From Euperipatoides rowelli (taxonomy: Eukaryota; Onychophora; Udeonychophora; Euonychophora; Peripatopsidae), in the NCBI GenBank assembly GCA_003024985.2, contig PXIH01S0009036.1: DNA of 10,308 nucleotides. One strand, written 5' to 3'. The notes beneath the pieces were generated by a model that did not search any database, had not been told where the DNA came from, and saw nothing but the letters and a program-made list of their open reading frames with translations. Below, piece after piece: positions 1-7,064 of this stretch (the first letter of the stretch is position 1; each line of letters starts with the position of its first letter). A program made the translations under genes and the position numbers.

Positions 1-19
1 TGAGGCATCTATCGAAACA

Positions 20-54
20 GAAACCTATAATCTGAACATTGCGGTATAGGTTTC
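20..54. repeat. Inverted repeat, 10-bp arms (GAAACCTATA / TATAGGTTTC)
   Basis: The arms at 20-29 and 45-54 are exact reverse complements, separated by 15 bases. This is the first of three inverted repeats packed into the first 151 bases, which is far denser than chance and suggests the remains of a foldback element that may begin before the window. No target-site duplication or terminal motif is visible, so the family cannot be named. Confidence 0.6.
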
Positions 55-58
55 GGTA

Positions 59-76
59 TTCTGTTCCAGAACAGAA
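59..76. repeat. Near-perfect palindrome TTCTGTTC-CA-GAACAGAA
   Basis: Eight-base arms at 59-66 and 69-76 are exact reverse complements around a 2-base centre. It lies 4 bases after the preceding inverted repeat and 12 bases before the next one. The GAACA half-sites resemble steroid-receptor half-sites, but the 2-base spacing is not the usual 3, so a structural origin within a decayed repeat is more likely than a response element. Confidence 0.55.
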
Positions 77-88
77 TTTGGTTGTTTG

Positions 89-151
89 TTTACACTGGTC
101 AATACTCGCATCACATTCTGGAACGTGTTCCGGAAAAGTCACCAGTGTAAA
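89..151. repeat. Nested inverted repeat (11-bp outer arms, 9-bp inner arms)
   Basis: The outer arms TTTACACTGGT (89-99) and ACCAGTGTAAA (141-151) are exact reverse complements. Inside them, TTCTGGAAC (116-124) and GTTCCGGAA (127-135) pair with one G-T type mismatch around a 2-base centre. The whole 63-base segment can fold as a stem with an inner hairpin. It could be the core of a small foldback element or a structured RNA. Nothing in the sequence distinguishes these, and no flanking duplication was found. Confidence 0.6.
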
Positions 152-240
152 TGTGGCTTAAGACATGGCAACTAGAAGTAGAATGGCTCTGTAGGTGCGA
201 TCGACATTGTCAGATTGAGCCATCCCATCAAGACGGTATG

Positions 241-480
241 CAGAAAAGAATTAGCATACTAATTGAAATAAATTATTAAATAAAAATAAAAATAACCAAT
301 AAAAAAAGTAAAGTTAATAAAAAAAAATATAATATAGTAGGCTACGAGAAAATCAATGCTTTTATTTANTTTATTTCTCTTCATGAATAAGAAGGGCCAC
401 ACCATTATATATAACATATTGTATACTATGTACCTACTATGCACATAGTATACAATACCTGTGCATCGTGTAGGCTTATA
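241..480. other. AT-rich non-coding stretch with one ambiguous base
   Basis: Apart from the hairpin at 417-457, this segment consists of runs of A and T and holds no credible open frame. The base at 369 is ambiguous (n). The minus-strand frame of about 60 codons here is dominated by Phe, Tyr, Ile and Leu, as expected from translating AT-rich DNA, and is not called as a gene. Confidence 0.6.
417..457. repeat. Perfect 15-bp stem hairpin with 11-base loop
   Basis: The arms at 417-431 (TATTGTATACTATGT) and 443-457 (ACATAGTATACAATA) are exact reverse complements around the loop at 432-442. Pairing stops cleanly on both sides. The stem is too short for a canonical animal pre-miRNA, which needs about 22 paired bases per arm. 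It is more likely a decayed foldback or a local palindrome. No flanking duplication is visible. Confidence 0.7.
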
Positions 481-730
481 TCTCTTTTCAAATAGTTTGC
501 TGTTTATAGCTTTGTGCTAGACTTGGTCGATGTTCAATAAATCCCTGTGAACTGCTGATTGGTAAAATAAAAAATAAAAGCAGACTGAAATCAATAAAGT
601 CTAAACGGTTTATTAGACTAGAATGTAAAAGAAAGAAATAATACAAAACAGCAACTCTCTGGACAAACAATATAGGCCTATGCCAAAAAAAAACTGGCTG
701 CAGGAAGAATACAGGGTGAGGAATAGATCC

Positions 731-752
731 TGGAGTGGCCACCACCACTCCA
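731..752. repeat. Hairpin TGGAGTGG-(6)-CCACTCCA, first of a sister pair
   Basis: Eight-base arms at 731-738 and 745-752 pair perfectly around the 6-base loop CCACCA. A second hairpin of identical geometry begins 57 bases downstream. Its arm differs by one base, and the partner arm carries the compensating change, so pairing is preserved in both. Confidence 0.6.
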
Positions 753-787
753 ACACCAAACCAGGGAAGGGAATAAATAGCTACTCT

Positions 788-811
788 TTGGAATGGTAGT
801 ATCCATTCCAA
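788..811. repeat. Hairpin TTGGAATGG-(6)-CCATTCCAA, second of a sister pair
   Basis: Nine-base arms at 788-796 and 803-811 pair perfectly around the loop TAGTAT. The core arm TGGAATGG differs from TGGAGTGG of the upstream hairpin by one transition with a compensating change opposite. Loop length is 6 in both. It lies 23 bases before the putative left end of the hAT-type element. Confidence 0.6.
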
Positions 812-834
812 CTAAGTGTAACCTTGTGGCATAC

Positions 835-1278
835 CAAGGGTGTATGCTGGGAAGAGGGGGGTTCAAACATCCCCACTCCCCCCAAAAAATATCTGAATTT
901 CAAGCTGCAAGATTGGCAATTCCAGAAAATTATTTTTGGGGTTTTGATTTTAATCTTTTTTTTTTTTGGACTGTTGGAATAGATTTTTAAATTAGGGGTG
1001 TCCAGACCCCTTTACCCCCCCCCCCCCCTGAATATAACTTTGAGTGAATAGGTTAAATAATTATATAAATAAGCTTTTGAATGTTTTTCAGCAACTTGTA
1101 TGATGAGAAAAATGATTACATAAAAACTATTCTATTCCAGCCACCTCTTTTTTTTATAAAAGCAGGTTAGCAGTTAACTTCTTGCACATAAGAACGATGA
1201 TATTAATCTATTAAAATTACTTAGCCTCTTGGCCTAGTAGGAAATGTCCCTCCAACCTACCGACCCAGTCCGCCCCTG
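835..1278. mobile_element. Probable non-autonomous hAT-type DNA transposon, decayed
   Basis: The right end at 1261-1278, read on the minus strand, begins CAGGGGCGGACTGGGTCGG. This matches the CAGGGGCGGA start that I know from many animal hAT transposons. The putative left end at 835 starts CAAGGGTGTATGCTGGGAAG, which aligns with the right end as CA(A/G)GGG(T/C)G.A..CTGGG allowing a 2-base gap. Inside are a G6 run facing a C-rich run (about 854-883) and the near-palindrome AGGGGTGTCCAGACCCCT just before a C14 tract, both typical of such elements. There is no transposase. The 8 bases flanking each end (TGGCATAC and CTTGTTAA) do not match, so either the left boundary is wrong or the target duplication has decayed. 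The right terminus is the secure part. The left half could belong to a different, related family. Confidence 0.5.
1015..1028 (+). repeat. C14 homopolymer
   Basis: Fourteen consecutive C residues follow the near-palindrome AGGGGTGTCCAGACCCCT inside the putative hAT-type element. Its length is likely to be unstable between individuals and prone to sequencing error. Confidence 0.9.
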
Positions 1279-2646
1279 CTTGTTAAGACTATTTATCACA
1301 AAATACTGTCTTCCAATGTAAAATTAAGAGTCTACGCAATGATTCATATTTTGGATTTTTAAAACTATTTTTTTTTTTACATTGTAGTTTCAAATTTTAA
1401 AATCAAACGGATTTTTTTTTTTTTGTTTTGGTAGTACAGTACAGTACTTTAAAAAAAAAAAAAAAAACTCCACACAAAAAAGATAAAACTGCGTTAACAA
1501 AAATTATAAATTGTTATTTTGTCCTTTTCATTCATTTTAGACCAAAACAATATTATTTTTTCCCTTTCCACGTATAAACCTCAATTTTAAATGACCACAT
1601 TTGAATAAGTTAATTGTTAACCATAAATTAAATAGTAATACTGGTAATAAATCAAACCTAATTTGCCTAGCATATTCAATTTGATAGCCAGCTGCAAACT
1701 TGTTCTGTTTACTTTGATAGATGCATTTTGATAATGCATTGCAGAAGGTAAAAATAATATATAAAAAAAATTAAATTTGCATTCATTAATAATATAAGAT
1801 AGAGAGACTATATAATTATCTCTATTAAACATATGTTACTTTTAGTTTTTTCTGTAGGCATTTAATTAAAATCTGTTTATGAAATCAGGTCTGAAAACAT
1901 TGGAGGCCACTGTTTACATTCCAGGTAGCCACGCATTATACTTATGAATACTTTATAAAAATAAAGTTGGTATCCTTAGAAACAGGACTTCTCAGTTGTG
2001 ACATTTAAAAAATCAACCAATTCAAAATCTGTGACACATCATAGATAAAATCAAGACTAAATTATTTAAATTTTTTTTAAAAAATACAATATACAGTATA
2101 CATTGTTTATAGTTTCCATGACAACAATAAACAAGAAATAAAATTTAAATTACATATTTTATCAACAGTATTCAAATTATTGATTTATTGTGTAAGCTGG
2201 TTCTAGCTATTTAACACATAATAATGAACCAAGTTTGACGTTTTGATAACATGTTGAAAGTCTATCATTTATAAACTAGGGCAGAGGCAGAGTTCAAATG
2301 ACAAATCAGAATTGGTGATCAAAATAGACACTTGAAAATCAAATTTCATTTTCAAAAGAGAGAAAAAAAAAACTAAACTATGGATGATCCTGCCTCAACT
2401 CTTTATGGATCATTTTTTTCCACTTTTATTACCTTTTGAAAGTGTGCTGAAAAGGAGGAAAATGGTAACAACTTAATGTATTATAGGATTTATGAATTTG
2501 GAGTCAACTTATAAAGTTATGTGCTTCTACGATGGTTCAAGTAAGAGCCCACTGAGTGCCCTTAGCAGATGTTCATTACGCATGTTTCATACTAAAAGTT
2601 GTATTTGCACACGTTTAAGACTTAAAAAATTTTCTTTTGGCCTTCA
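1279..2646. other. AT-rich stretch with no recognisable gene
   Basis: About 1.4 kb of low-complexity AT-rich sequence with T13 (1412-1424) and A17 (1451-1467) runs. Open frames on either strand are short (71 codons or fewer) and biased to Ile, Asn, Tyr and Lys. A plus-strand open frame of 78 codons starts at 2492 and runs past the end of this segment into the GGTTAG-like repeats. It contains several Cys and basic residues but no domain that I recognise, and it is not called. No TA- or TTAA-flanked terminal repeats were found. Confidence 0.55.
1433..1467 (+). repeat. Pentanucleotide (AGTAC)x3 followed by A17
   Basis: Three exact AGTAC copies occupy 1433-1447, then CTTT-like sequence leads directly into a 17-base A run at 1451-1467. 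A T13 run lies 9 bases upstream of the repeat. The arrangement is a short compound microsatellite. The A run could mark the 3' tail of an old retrotransposed insertion, but no retroelement body is recognisable before it. Confidence 0.6.
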
Positions 2647-2985
2647 GGTCAGGAAGAGATTAAGGTTAGTGATCCTTTGTATTCATCGGGTCAGGGTGGC
2701 GTTAATGTTAGAGATCCTTTTTAAATAGAACTGTTTTCAAATTACCGTAACAAAAAAATTGAACAATTAGGAAGAGAAGTACCTAAAAACTGGAAGGTCT
2801 AATCCCATTCTACAACGTTTTTAACATCTGCGCATGTATTTTCGTCATTATGAAAAGGGCTGACGGAAGTCGTGTCAAAATTATCGAAATAGTTCAAAAA
2901 CAACTATTTCACTTATAGATGATCATAGGTTTGGGGCATAGTGGATTTAACACGTAGTTGGAGTTACAGTTCAGGGTAAGGTTAG
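2647..2985 (+). repeat. Degenerate GGTCAGG/GGTTAG-type repeats
   Basis: Two 32-base segments at 2647-2678 and 2689-2720 align without gaps with 25 of 32 bases identical: both begin GGTCAGG, contain TTAA(G/T)GTTAG, and end GATCCTTT. They are offset by 42 bases. A further related fragment, TTCAGGGTAAGGTTAGGA, lies near 2970. These look like diverged units of the GGGTTAG-rich simple repeats that are widespread in animal genomes, some of which resemble telomere repeats. The 78-codon plus-strand frame ending at 2728 runs through the first two units, further reason not to call it a gene. Confidence 0.45.
2886..2910. repeat. Hairpin with perfect 9-bp stem and 7-base loop
   Basis: GAAATAGTT (2886-2894) and AACTATTTC (2902-2910) pair exactly around CAAAAAC. 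It is isolated in a unique-looking stretch, with no T-run that would suggest a pol III stop, so its role is unknown and it may be fortuitous. Confidence 0.5.
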
Positions 2986-3100
2986 GACTGTATATAAATA
3001 AAAAAATAAGCCTGCTATTCATCTTGATCATGTGACTAAATACTAGGACTTCCAGTTTCTAGGTGCTTGTTTGTGAAGGCCACTCACTACGCTCTTGTAA

Positions 3101-3164
3101 AGACCAATTGGCAAGCGGCTGACTTACTTCAAATGGCATTATGGGTTTGAGTCCCGCTTTGGAC
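3101..3164 (+). mobile_element. tRNA-derived SINE head with pol III A and B boxes
   Basis: The A-box-like TGGCAAGCGG at 3109-3118 fits the TRGCNNAGYGG consensus. The B-box-like GGTTTGAGTCC at 3144-3154 fits GGTTCGANTCC with one change. Their spacing of about 35 bases from start to start is in the usable range for RNA polymerase III type 2 promoters. The TTTGAGT loop of the T-arm is closed by GGG/CCC plus a wobble pair. The flanking GACCAA (3102-3107) and TTGGAC (3159-3164) pair at 5 of 6 positions like a residual acceptor stem, but the folded length (about 63) is short for a tRNA and there is no CCA-compatible end, so a functional tRNA is unlikely. The SINE body may continue to about 3264, just before a C9 run, but its 3' end is not defined. 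No flanking duplication was identified. Confidence 0.5.
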
Positions 3165-3530
3165 AGGGATGTGTGTTGTCTTAACAAAAGACCAGTAAAA
3201 GTCCTTGTAGGTGACGGTCTAGCTAATCTTTTAAAATTTTGTGCTTTAAATATTAAAATCATCACCCCCCCCCTCTGCTAGTTTGACAGGATTTATCCAA
3301 AGTGTGTCGTTGAGAATGATTAAAATAATATTGGAAAACTTTATTTTGTGGTCTGTTTAATTTAGCTATGCCCAACCGAAATTGTTTGTTAAGCTGAAAA
3401 ATAAAAATATTACTGGTCTATTGTGGGCCACACATATAAAAATAGCCAAAAAATTAATCACAATAATAAAAACACCCGCATCTTATAGATGCAAATGAAA
3501 TAGACTGCTTCAGTTAATAAAACAATGCCA
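3165..3530. other. Possible SINE body, then unassigned AT-rich sequence
   Basis: From 3165 to about 3264 the composition resembles the tRNA-like head and may be the SINE's tRNA-unrelated body. A C9 run occupies 3265-3273. The remainder is AT-rich, with no open frame, RNA gene or repeat that I can name. Confidence 0.35.
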
Positions 3531-3800
3531 CCCACTGACTCAGATCGGATCTGTGCTGTAACGATTGGCATGAATCAGCAGAGTTGGCACACAATGAATC
3601 AGTCTCTTCATGGAATTTGGAATCAAGTTTATGTTTGCTTGAAATGTGAGCGCTTATTGCGCTTTGAATTTCAAATATAACTGCCAAACTGTGCCCTGCA
3701 TACAGGACTTACCTTCAATGGTTTGTCATCGGCTGATATCGGACACACCCACAATCTAATCGCTCATGGCTTTTTACTCGCTAAATTCAATTGCGTGAAA
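3531..3800. other. Less AT-rich island with a minus-strand splice-donor-like site
   Basis: This is one of the few segments close to balanced base composition. On the minus strand, the exon-like sequence ending CCATTGAAG (3713-3721) is followed by GTAAGT (3712-3707), a perfect match to the animal 5' splice-site consensus. Upstream on that strand, about 17 codons are open in the frame ending at the junction before a TGA. The other frames contain stops, so any exon would be short or untranslated. A Kozak-poor ATG with an immediate stop (ATG AGC GAT TAG) lies near 3767. A 9-base match arises by chance at an appreciable rate in 20 kb of both strands, so this remains a candidate only. Confidence 0.2.
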
Positions 3801-4764
3801 TAAGATTTTTTTTTAAATTTATGAATAACAAAATGCAAACTAGCCTATATAGGTAGCTGCACACTTCAGAAGAACAGCAGAAAAACTTCAATTGNGTCAC
3901 ATGCAGCCCAAGTGTCACGTGTTGGATATGGCTGATTTAATTTTTATTAAGGCATATACAAGTAGGCTAGTCTAATCAAAAATCAATTGTGAAAAACTTG
4001 AAGGAGTAAACTTAAAAACAAAATAGCCTATTTTTTTTAAAAATATACATTGGTCCCTTCTTTATCAAGTGGGTGCACACTTTTCCTGAAATAAATTTGA
4101 AATAAAGATGTAAGTTAAGTTTTCTTAAATTTTCATCCCAATGATAAACTATATATTTTGAAAATAAATTCTCTTTGGTGGCTGGAAAAGGGTGCCTCCA
4201 TTATAACAGGAAATAACATCACAGGATGATAACTACATCAAGCGAGCAAATAAGGAATCTACAGTGAAAATAGTGTTTATTTCTAGCTTTTGCAGATAGG
4301 CAGAAATTCGTATTCACCACAACTGACACTTTATTTTTTCATTCCAAGGTAATATAGCCAAGCATTTATTAACTTTAATTTATATTTATTTTAAAAGCCA
4401 AACTCTTTTAAAAATTCACAAAATCTTATATTAGCATAGTTGAAACAGGTCGGTTTTGCAACTGTTTTAAATAAATTATACGGACAAACCTTAAAAATTT
4501 CCAGCTAAGAACGCTTTTTCCTTGAATGTTATTATATCTTTCTGAAGCTGCAAGTGTATTGTAAAATGCTGTTTTAGATAAATGTAACTTATACCGGCAT
4601 TTCTAAACTAAATAATCTAATTAAATTATTTTATGTTACAATATACAGTAACATTTTTTTAGCCTTTTAATATGACTGCAAAATGTAAATGCTTACTAAT
4701 TTGATGGTCACTTAAATACTTGAACGAGTGAACACTATATAGCTTACATATGCTTAGATTCAAG
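3801..4764. other. AT-rich stretch without a gene; isolated CArG and E-box words
   Basis: The stretch has no convincing open frame or RNA gene. It contains CCTATATAGG at 3844-3853, which satisfies the CC(A/T)6GG rule for SRF/MADS binding, and CACGTG at 3916-3921, a bHLH E-box core. About one CArG word is expected by chance in a window of this composition, so neither is called as a functional site. The base at 3895 is ambiguous. The 14-base word TACAATATACAGTA at 4637-4650 also occurs at 2085-2098, in a similar AT-rich setting. Confidence 0.5.
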
Positions 4765-4797
4765 CTATAAAAGTTGTCGGTCCTGCCTGCTTAAATC

Positions 4798-4887
4798 ATG
4801 GCCGACCTTATCCATTATCGCAACAATTTTTTCTCAAAACTTTTTCGGCAAAATATTGATAGCTATTTAACTAGTATCAATCCATGA
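4798..4887 (+). CDS. Candidate 29-codon small ORF behind a TATA-like box
   Basis: The frame opens with ATGG in a moderate start context (AAATCATGGCC) and reads MADLIHYRNN, then a Phe/Lys/Arg-rich middle, ending in NP before TGA at 4885-4887. A TATAAAA word lies at 4766-4772, only 26 bases before the ATG, so a TATA-directed start would fall almost on the start codon and give a very short leader. No signal peptide, membrane segment or known domain is visible, and 29 codons is within chance expectation. It could also be the first coding exon of a spliced gene, but I see no good donor site in frame. I regard it as probably fortuitous and list it because of the promoter-like context and its local escape from AT bias. 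Confidence 0.12.
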   Translation: MADLIHYRNNFFSKLFRQNIDSYLTSINP

Positions 4888-4975
4888 TATAAGGGCTGAA
4901 ATATGTCAGAAGGGTCTTGCATTATCCATTGACAATGACAAAAATGCATTGATTCACTATTACTATTATTTTATA

Positions 4976-4993
4976 TAGGCTACCGGTAGCCTA
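4976..4993. repeat. Perfect 18-bp palindrome TAGGCTACCGGTAGCCTA
   Basis: The 18 bases equal their own reverse complement, with the symmetry ending exactly at both edges (A at 4975 versus C at 4994). It is made of two TAGGCTA-type words head to head around CCGG. These words are over-represented throughout the window, so this palindrome may be a by-product of that excess rather than a protein-binding site. Confidence 0.8.
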
Positions 4994-5813
4994 CTCATAT
5001 TAATTTTTTAAAGCATTTATCACCTTCCCCCGCCTCAATACAGCATGCATAAGAATTAGCCTAAGTGCTATGCATTTGCCCTCATTTGAATTGATTTTAT
5101 TATGACAAAATAACCATAAATCCTTTCAATTTCTTCGAAAAATATTTAAAAGGTAGCCTATGATAGCAATTACAAAGCCATACTGTGAAATGAAGTTCAA
5201 CCAGAAAAAAATTTAAAATAATCCTTAAGTTTACTCAAAAAATGTAACAATGTAGACACTAGACATTGGCTTATATAATTTCCAATTTTGAGGATGGACA
5301 TTAATTCATTAAATTAAATAGGCCACCAAATAGCTAATTTCTAATTAAGGTGGAATTTAGCCAAGTTTCAACAGGACTTGAAGTAAATTCTTTTAAAAAA
5401 AACAAAATTATTTATAGAGACAATTTGAAATGTTTTTCCAAACATAATTTTCATGCAGTGTCATTTAAAAAGTCATTTATATTTTGACAAGCTAAAATGG
5501 TGTCAATTTATCATAGACAATTCAAATTATATCCCAAATGGTGATCTTAATATTTATCCTGTCAAAAGCAATAGCTTATAGCCTATATCATAAAGAATAT
5601 TTTTTTCAGAGGAGAAAAAAAATGAGTAAAGGTCAAACTGGAAATTCAATTCCCTCAATGGATTTGTAAAGAGAGAAAGAAAAAAAAAATAAGGTTCAAC
5701 TAAATGAGAATCTTAAAAAAAAAAGAAAGCTTTAACTATCAAACTTAAGAAGGGTGAAGTCCTATTATATTTTTTGAAGGGTCATGAGAAAATTGGTTAT
5801 TTTAAAAGGAATT
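4994..5813. other. AT-rich stretch with no recognisable feature
   Basis: About 0.8 kb containing several A-rich runs (for example near 5690 and 5720) and scattered TAGCCTA words. I see no open frame longer than chance, no RNA gene, and no terminal or tandem repeats. Confidence 0.55.
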
Positions 5814-6105
5814 TACTAGTAAAATGTATTATGAATGCTAATTTTAAGGAAAGCTAAAATGGTTTATTTTTGCCTTAAAAGTCATGTTTAATTCATCATT
5901 TCCTCATATTCAATCAAATAATTAAGATAACCTCACTTTATTAAGCCATTTTCAAATAATCCCAAAGAGACTTCCTATGGCAGGACACATCAGGATGATG
6001 GTGCCGATGTTTAGGCACTGTACTCATAGTGTAAAGATCTTGGAAATTTGGTCTAGCAGACCAAGGTTAGTAAAGAACAACCTAGCTAACAGACCGCATT
6101 GAAAA
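5814..6105 (+). mobile_element. Left copy of an inverted ~250-290-bp repeat (MITE-like)
   Basis: From about 5826 to 6062 this segment aligns with the reverse complement of 6810-7050. The best block, around 5850-5970, includes the shared run CTTTATTAAGCCATTTTCAAAT and differs by only scattered substitutions. The shared sequence ends at GGTCTAGCAGACC (6050-6062), itself a small hairpin, which matches GGTCTGCTAGAC at the corresponding end of the other copy. The outer end here is degenerate (TACTAGTA near 5815) against GTCTGCTAGG in the partner. A further exact 16-base match, CAGACCGCATTGAAAA, lies at 6090-6105, shifted by about 30 bases relative to the partner, so this copy has gained, or the other has lost, the segment between two CAGACC words. 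There is no coding capacity and no clear target duplication. Confidence 0.65.
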
Positions 6106-6798
6106 TACTTTTGTACTACAACTTTGTGAAATTTGATATGTGTCTGTAACTTATTTGCAGCTTAATTTCATCACTGAATCTGTCAATCAGGAAACAACGT
6201 AAGCTTAAGTTATCAAACAATTGATAGCCTACAGAAGGAAAAAAAAACCCCCAAAAATGCTGTATAATTCAATTTCAATTTTTCACCAGAAAAGCTTCAG
6301 AAAATACAGTGAATCAAAAATCTCAATATAAAAATTGTTAAATCTAGCGAGACCCATTTGCGGCCATGACTCATGTTGTTTTGCGTGAATTTTCGCCATT
6401 TGTAAACAACCTAACATAAGATTTTTTTTTTTATGGAAAAACTTGAATAATAAATTCATAACTTTTAAACCTATTTATAAGAAATCTGATTTACATAAAA
6501 TTTAATATGCAGTACTGTATTTATCTAATAAACTTTATTATAACCTCAAATTAAGTTTATCAATCCAGAAAATTAATTGAATTAGCTTTAGATCGGCTGG
6601 TTTTGGGCTGCATGACAATGGTAGGTCTGAGTTCCAGCATAAGGTACTGTGTTATAAGTTATAATTGTCGGGCTTGTTCATTTTTTGCATTTAAACCCAT
6701 CTTAAGAGTTAAAAAAAAAATAAAATTGAATGATCCGTTAATATTATTGCTAAGTTATTTAAGATATTTTATTTTTGCAGTAGGCTGTAGGCTATATT
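6106..6798. other. Spacer between the inverted repeat copies; no gene recognised
   Basis: About 0.7 kb of AT-rich sequence. If the flanking copies are the arms of one element, this is its interior, and it encodes no transposase. A plus-strand frame of 71 codons (6603-6818) runs into the right arm. It has Cys-, Leu- and Phe-rich, low-quality content and no motif that I recognise, so it is not called. A less AT-rich patch, GCGAGACCCATTTGCGGCCA, lies at 6347-6366. Confidence 0.5.
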
Positions 6799-7064
6799 TT
6801 TTCAATGCGGTCTGCTAGACGAAATTTCCGAGATTTTGTATAGGATTACATTGCGTAAACAACAGTGCCGTCATCCTGACGTACAAAGTCTTTTTGGATT
6901 ATTTGAAAATGGCTTAATAAAGTGAGATTATCTTAATTAGGCTATTTGATCGAATATGAAGAAGTGATGAATTAAACATGACTTTTAAGGTAAAAATAAA
7001 TCATTTTAGCTATTCCTAAAATTAGCAAGTGCTCATAATACACTTTAAACTTTACCTAGCAGAC
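6799..7064 (-). mobile_element. Right copy of the inverted ~250-bp repeat (MITE-like), with short terminal inverted repeats
   Basis: This copy has matching ends: GTCTGCTAG at 6810-6818 and CTAGCAGAC at 7056-7064 are exact 9-base inverted repeats, giving a unit of 255 bases. Its reverse complement aligns with 5814-6062, a unit of about 248 bases. The near-equal lengths favour two copies of the same short non-autonomous DNA element inserted in opposite orientation over one long element. Relative to the left copy it carries an extra TTAGGC near 6937-6942 and lacks about 15 bases of the segment near 5975-5990. The flanks of the 9-base ends do not give an obvious target duplication, so the superfamily is undetermined. 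Confidence 0.6.

Larger units (their letters stand above)
481..834. other. Non-coding stretch with twin hairpins; no gene recognised
   Basis: The segment is moderately AT-rich and loses that bias from about 700 to 834. A minus-strand open frame of 107 codons spans 488-811, the longest in the window. It is rich in Phe and Leu, has no recognisable motif, and its reading is interrupted by nothing more than chance spacing of stops, so it is not called. A 7-bp inverted repeat, AGTCTAA/TTAGACT, lies near 598-620. The two related hairpins at 731-752 and 788-811 are listed separately. Confidence 0.45.

Noticed and set aside
488-811. 107-codon minus-strand open frame, the longest in the window
   Set aside because: It is Phe/Leu-rich with no domain or motif and no homolog I recognise, and it lies across both sister hairpins. 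Its length is within chance for this less AT-rich patch.
1451-1467. A17 run as the poly(A) tail of a processed pseudogene
   Set aside because: No coding-like or retroelement sequence precedes it, no polyadenylation signal sits at the usual distance, and no flanking duplication was found.
2492-2728. 78-codon plus-strand open frame with Cys and basic residues
   Set aside because: Its 3' part consists of the degenerate GGTTAG-type repeats, and no protein family is recognisable.
3101-3164. Functional tRNA gene
   Set aside because: The folded length is short, the acceptor stem is mismatched, no clear anticodon arm forms and no T-run terminator follows. A SINE head fits better.
3844-3853. CCTATATAGG as a functional CArG (SRF) site
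   Set aside because: About one such word is expected in a window of this composition, and the local excess of AGGCTA/TAGCCT words raises the chance further. No neighbouring promoter was seen.
2085-4650. Shared 14-base word TACAATATACAGTA at 2085-2098 and 4637-4650 as copies of a dispersed repeat
   Set aside because: The similarity does not extend convincingly beyond AT-rich flanks, and short AT-rich words recur by chance at this window size.
6603-6818. 71-codon plus-strand open frame between the inverted repeats, considered as a transposase remnant
   Set aside because: It contains no DDE/D-type motif or zinc-finger pattern, is far too short, and ends inside the right repeat copy.
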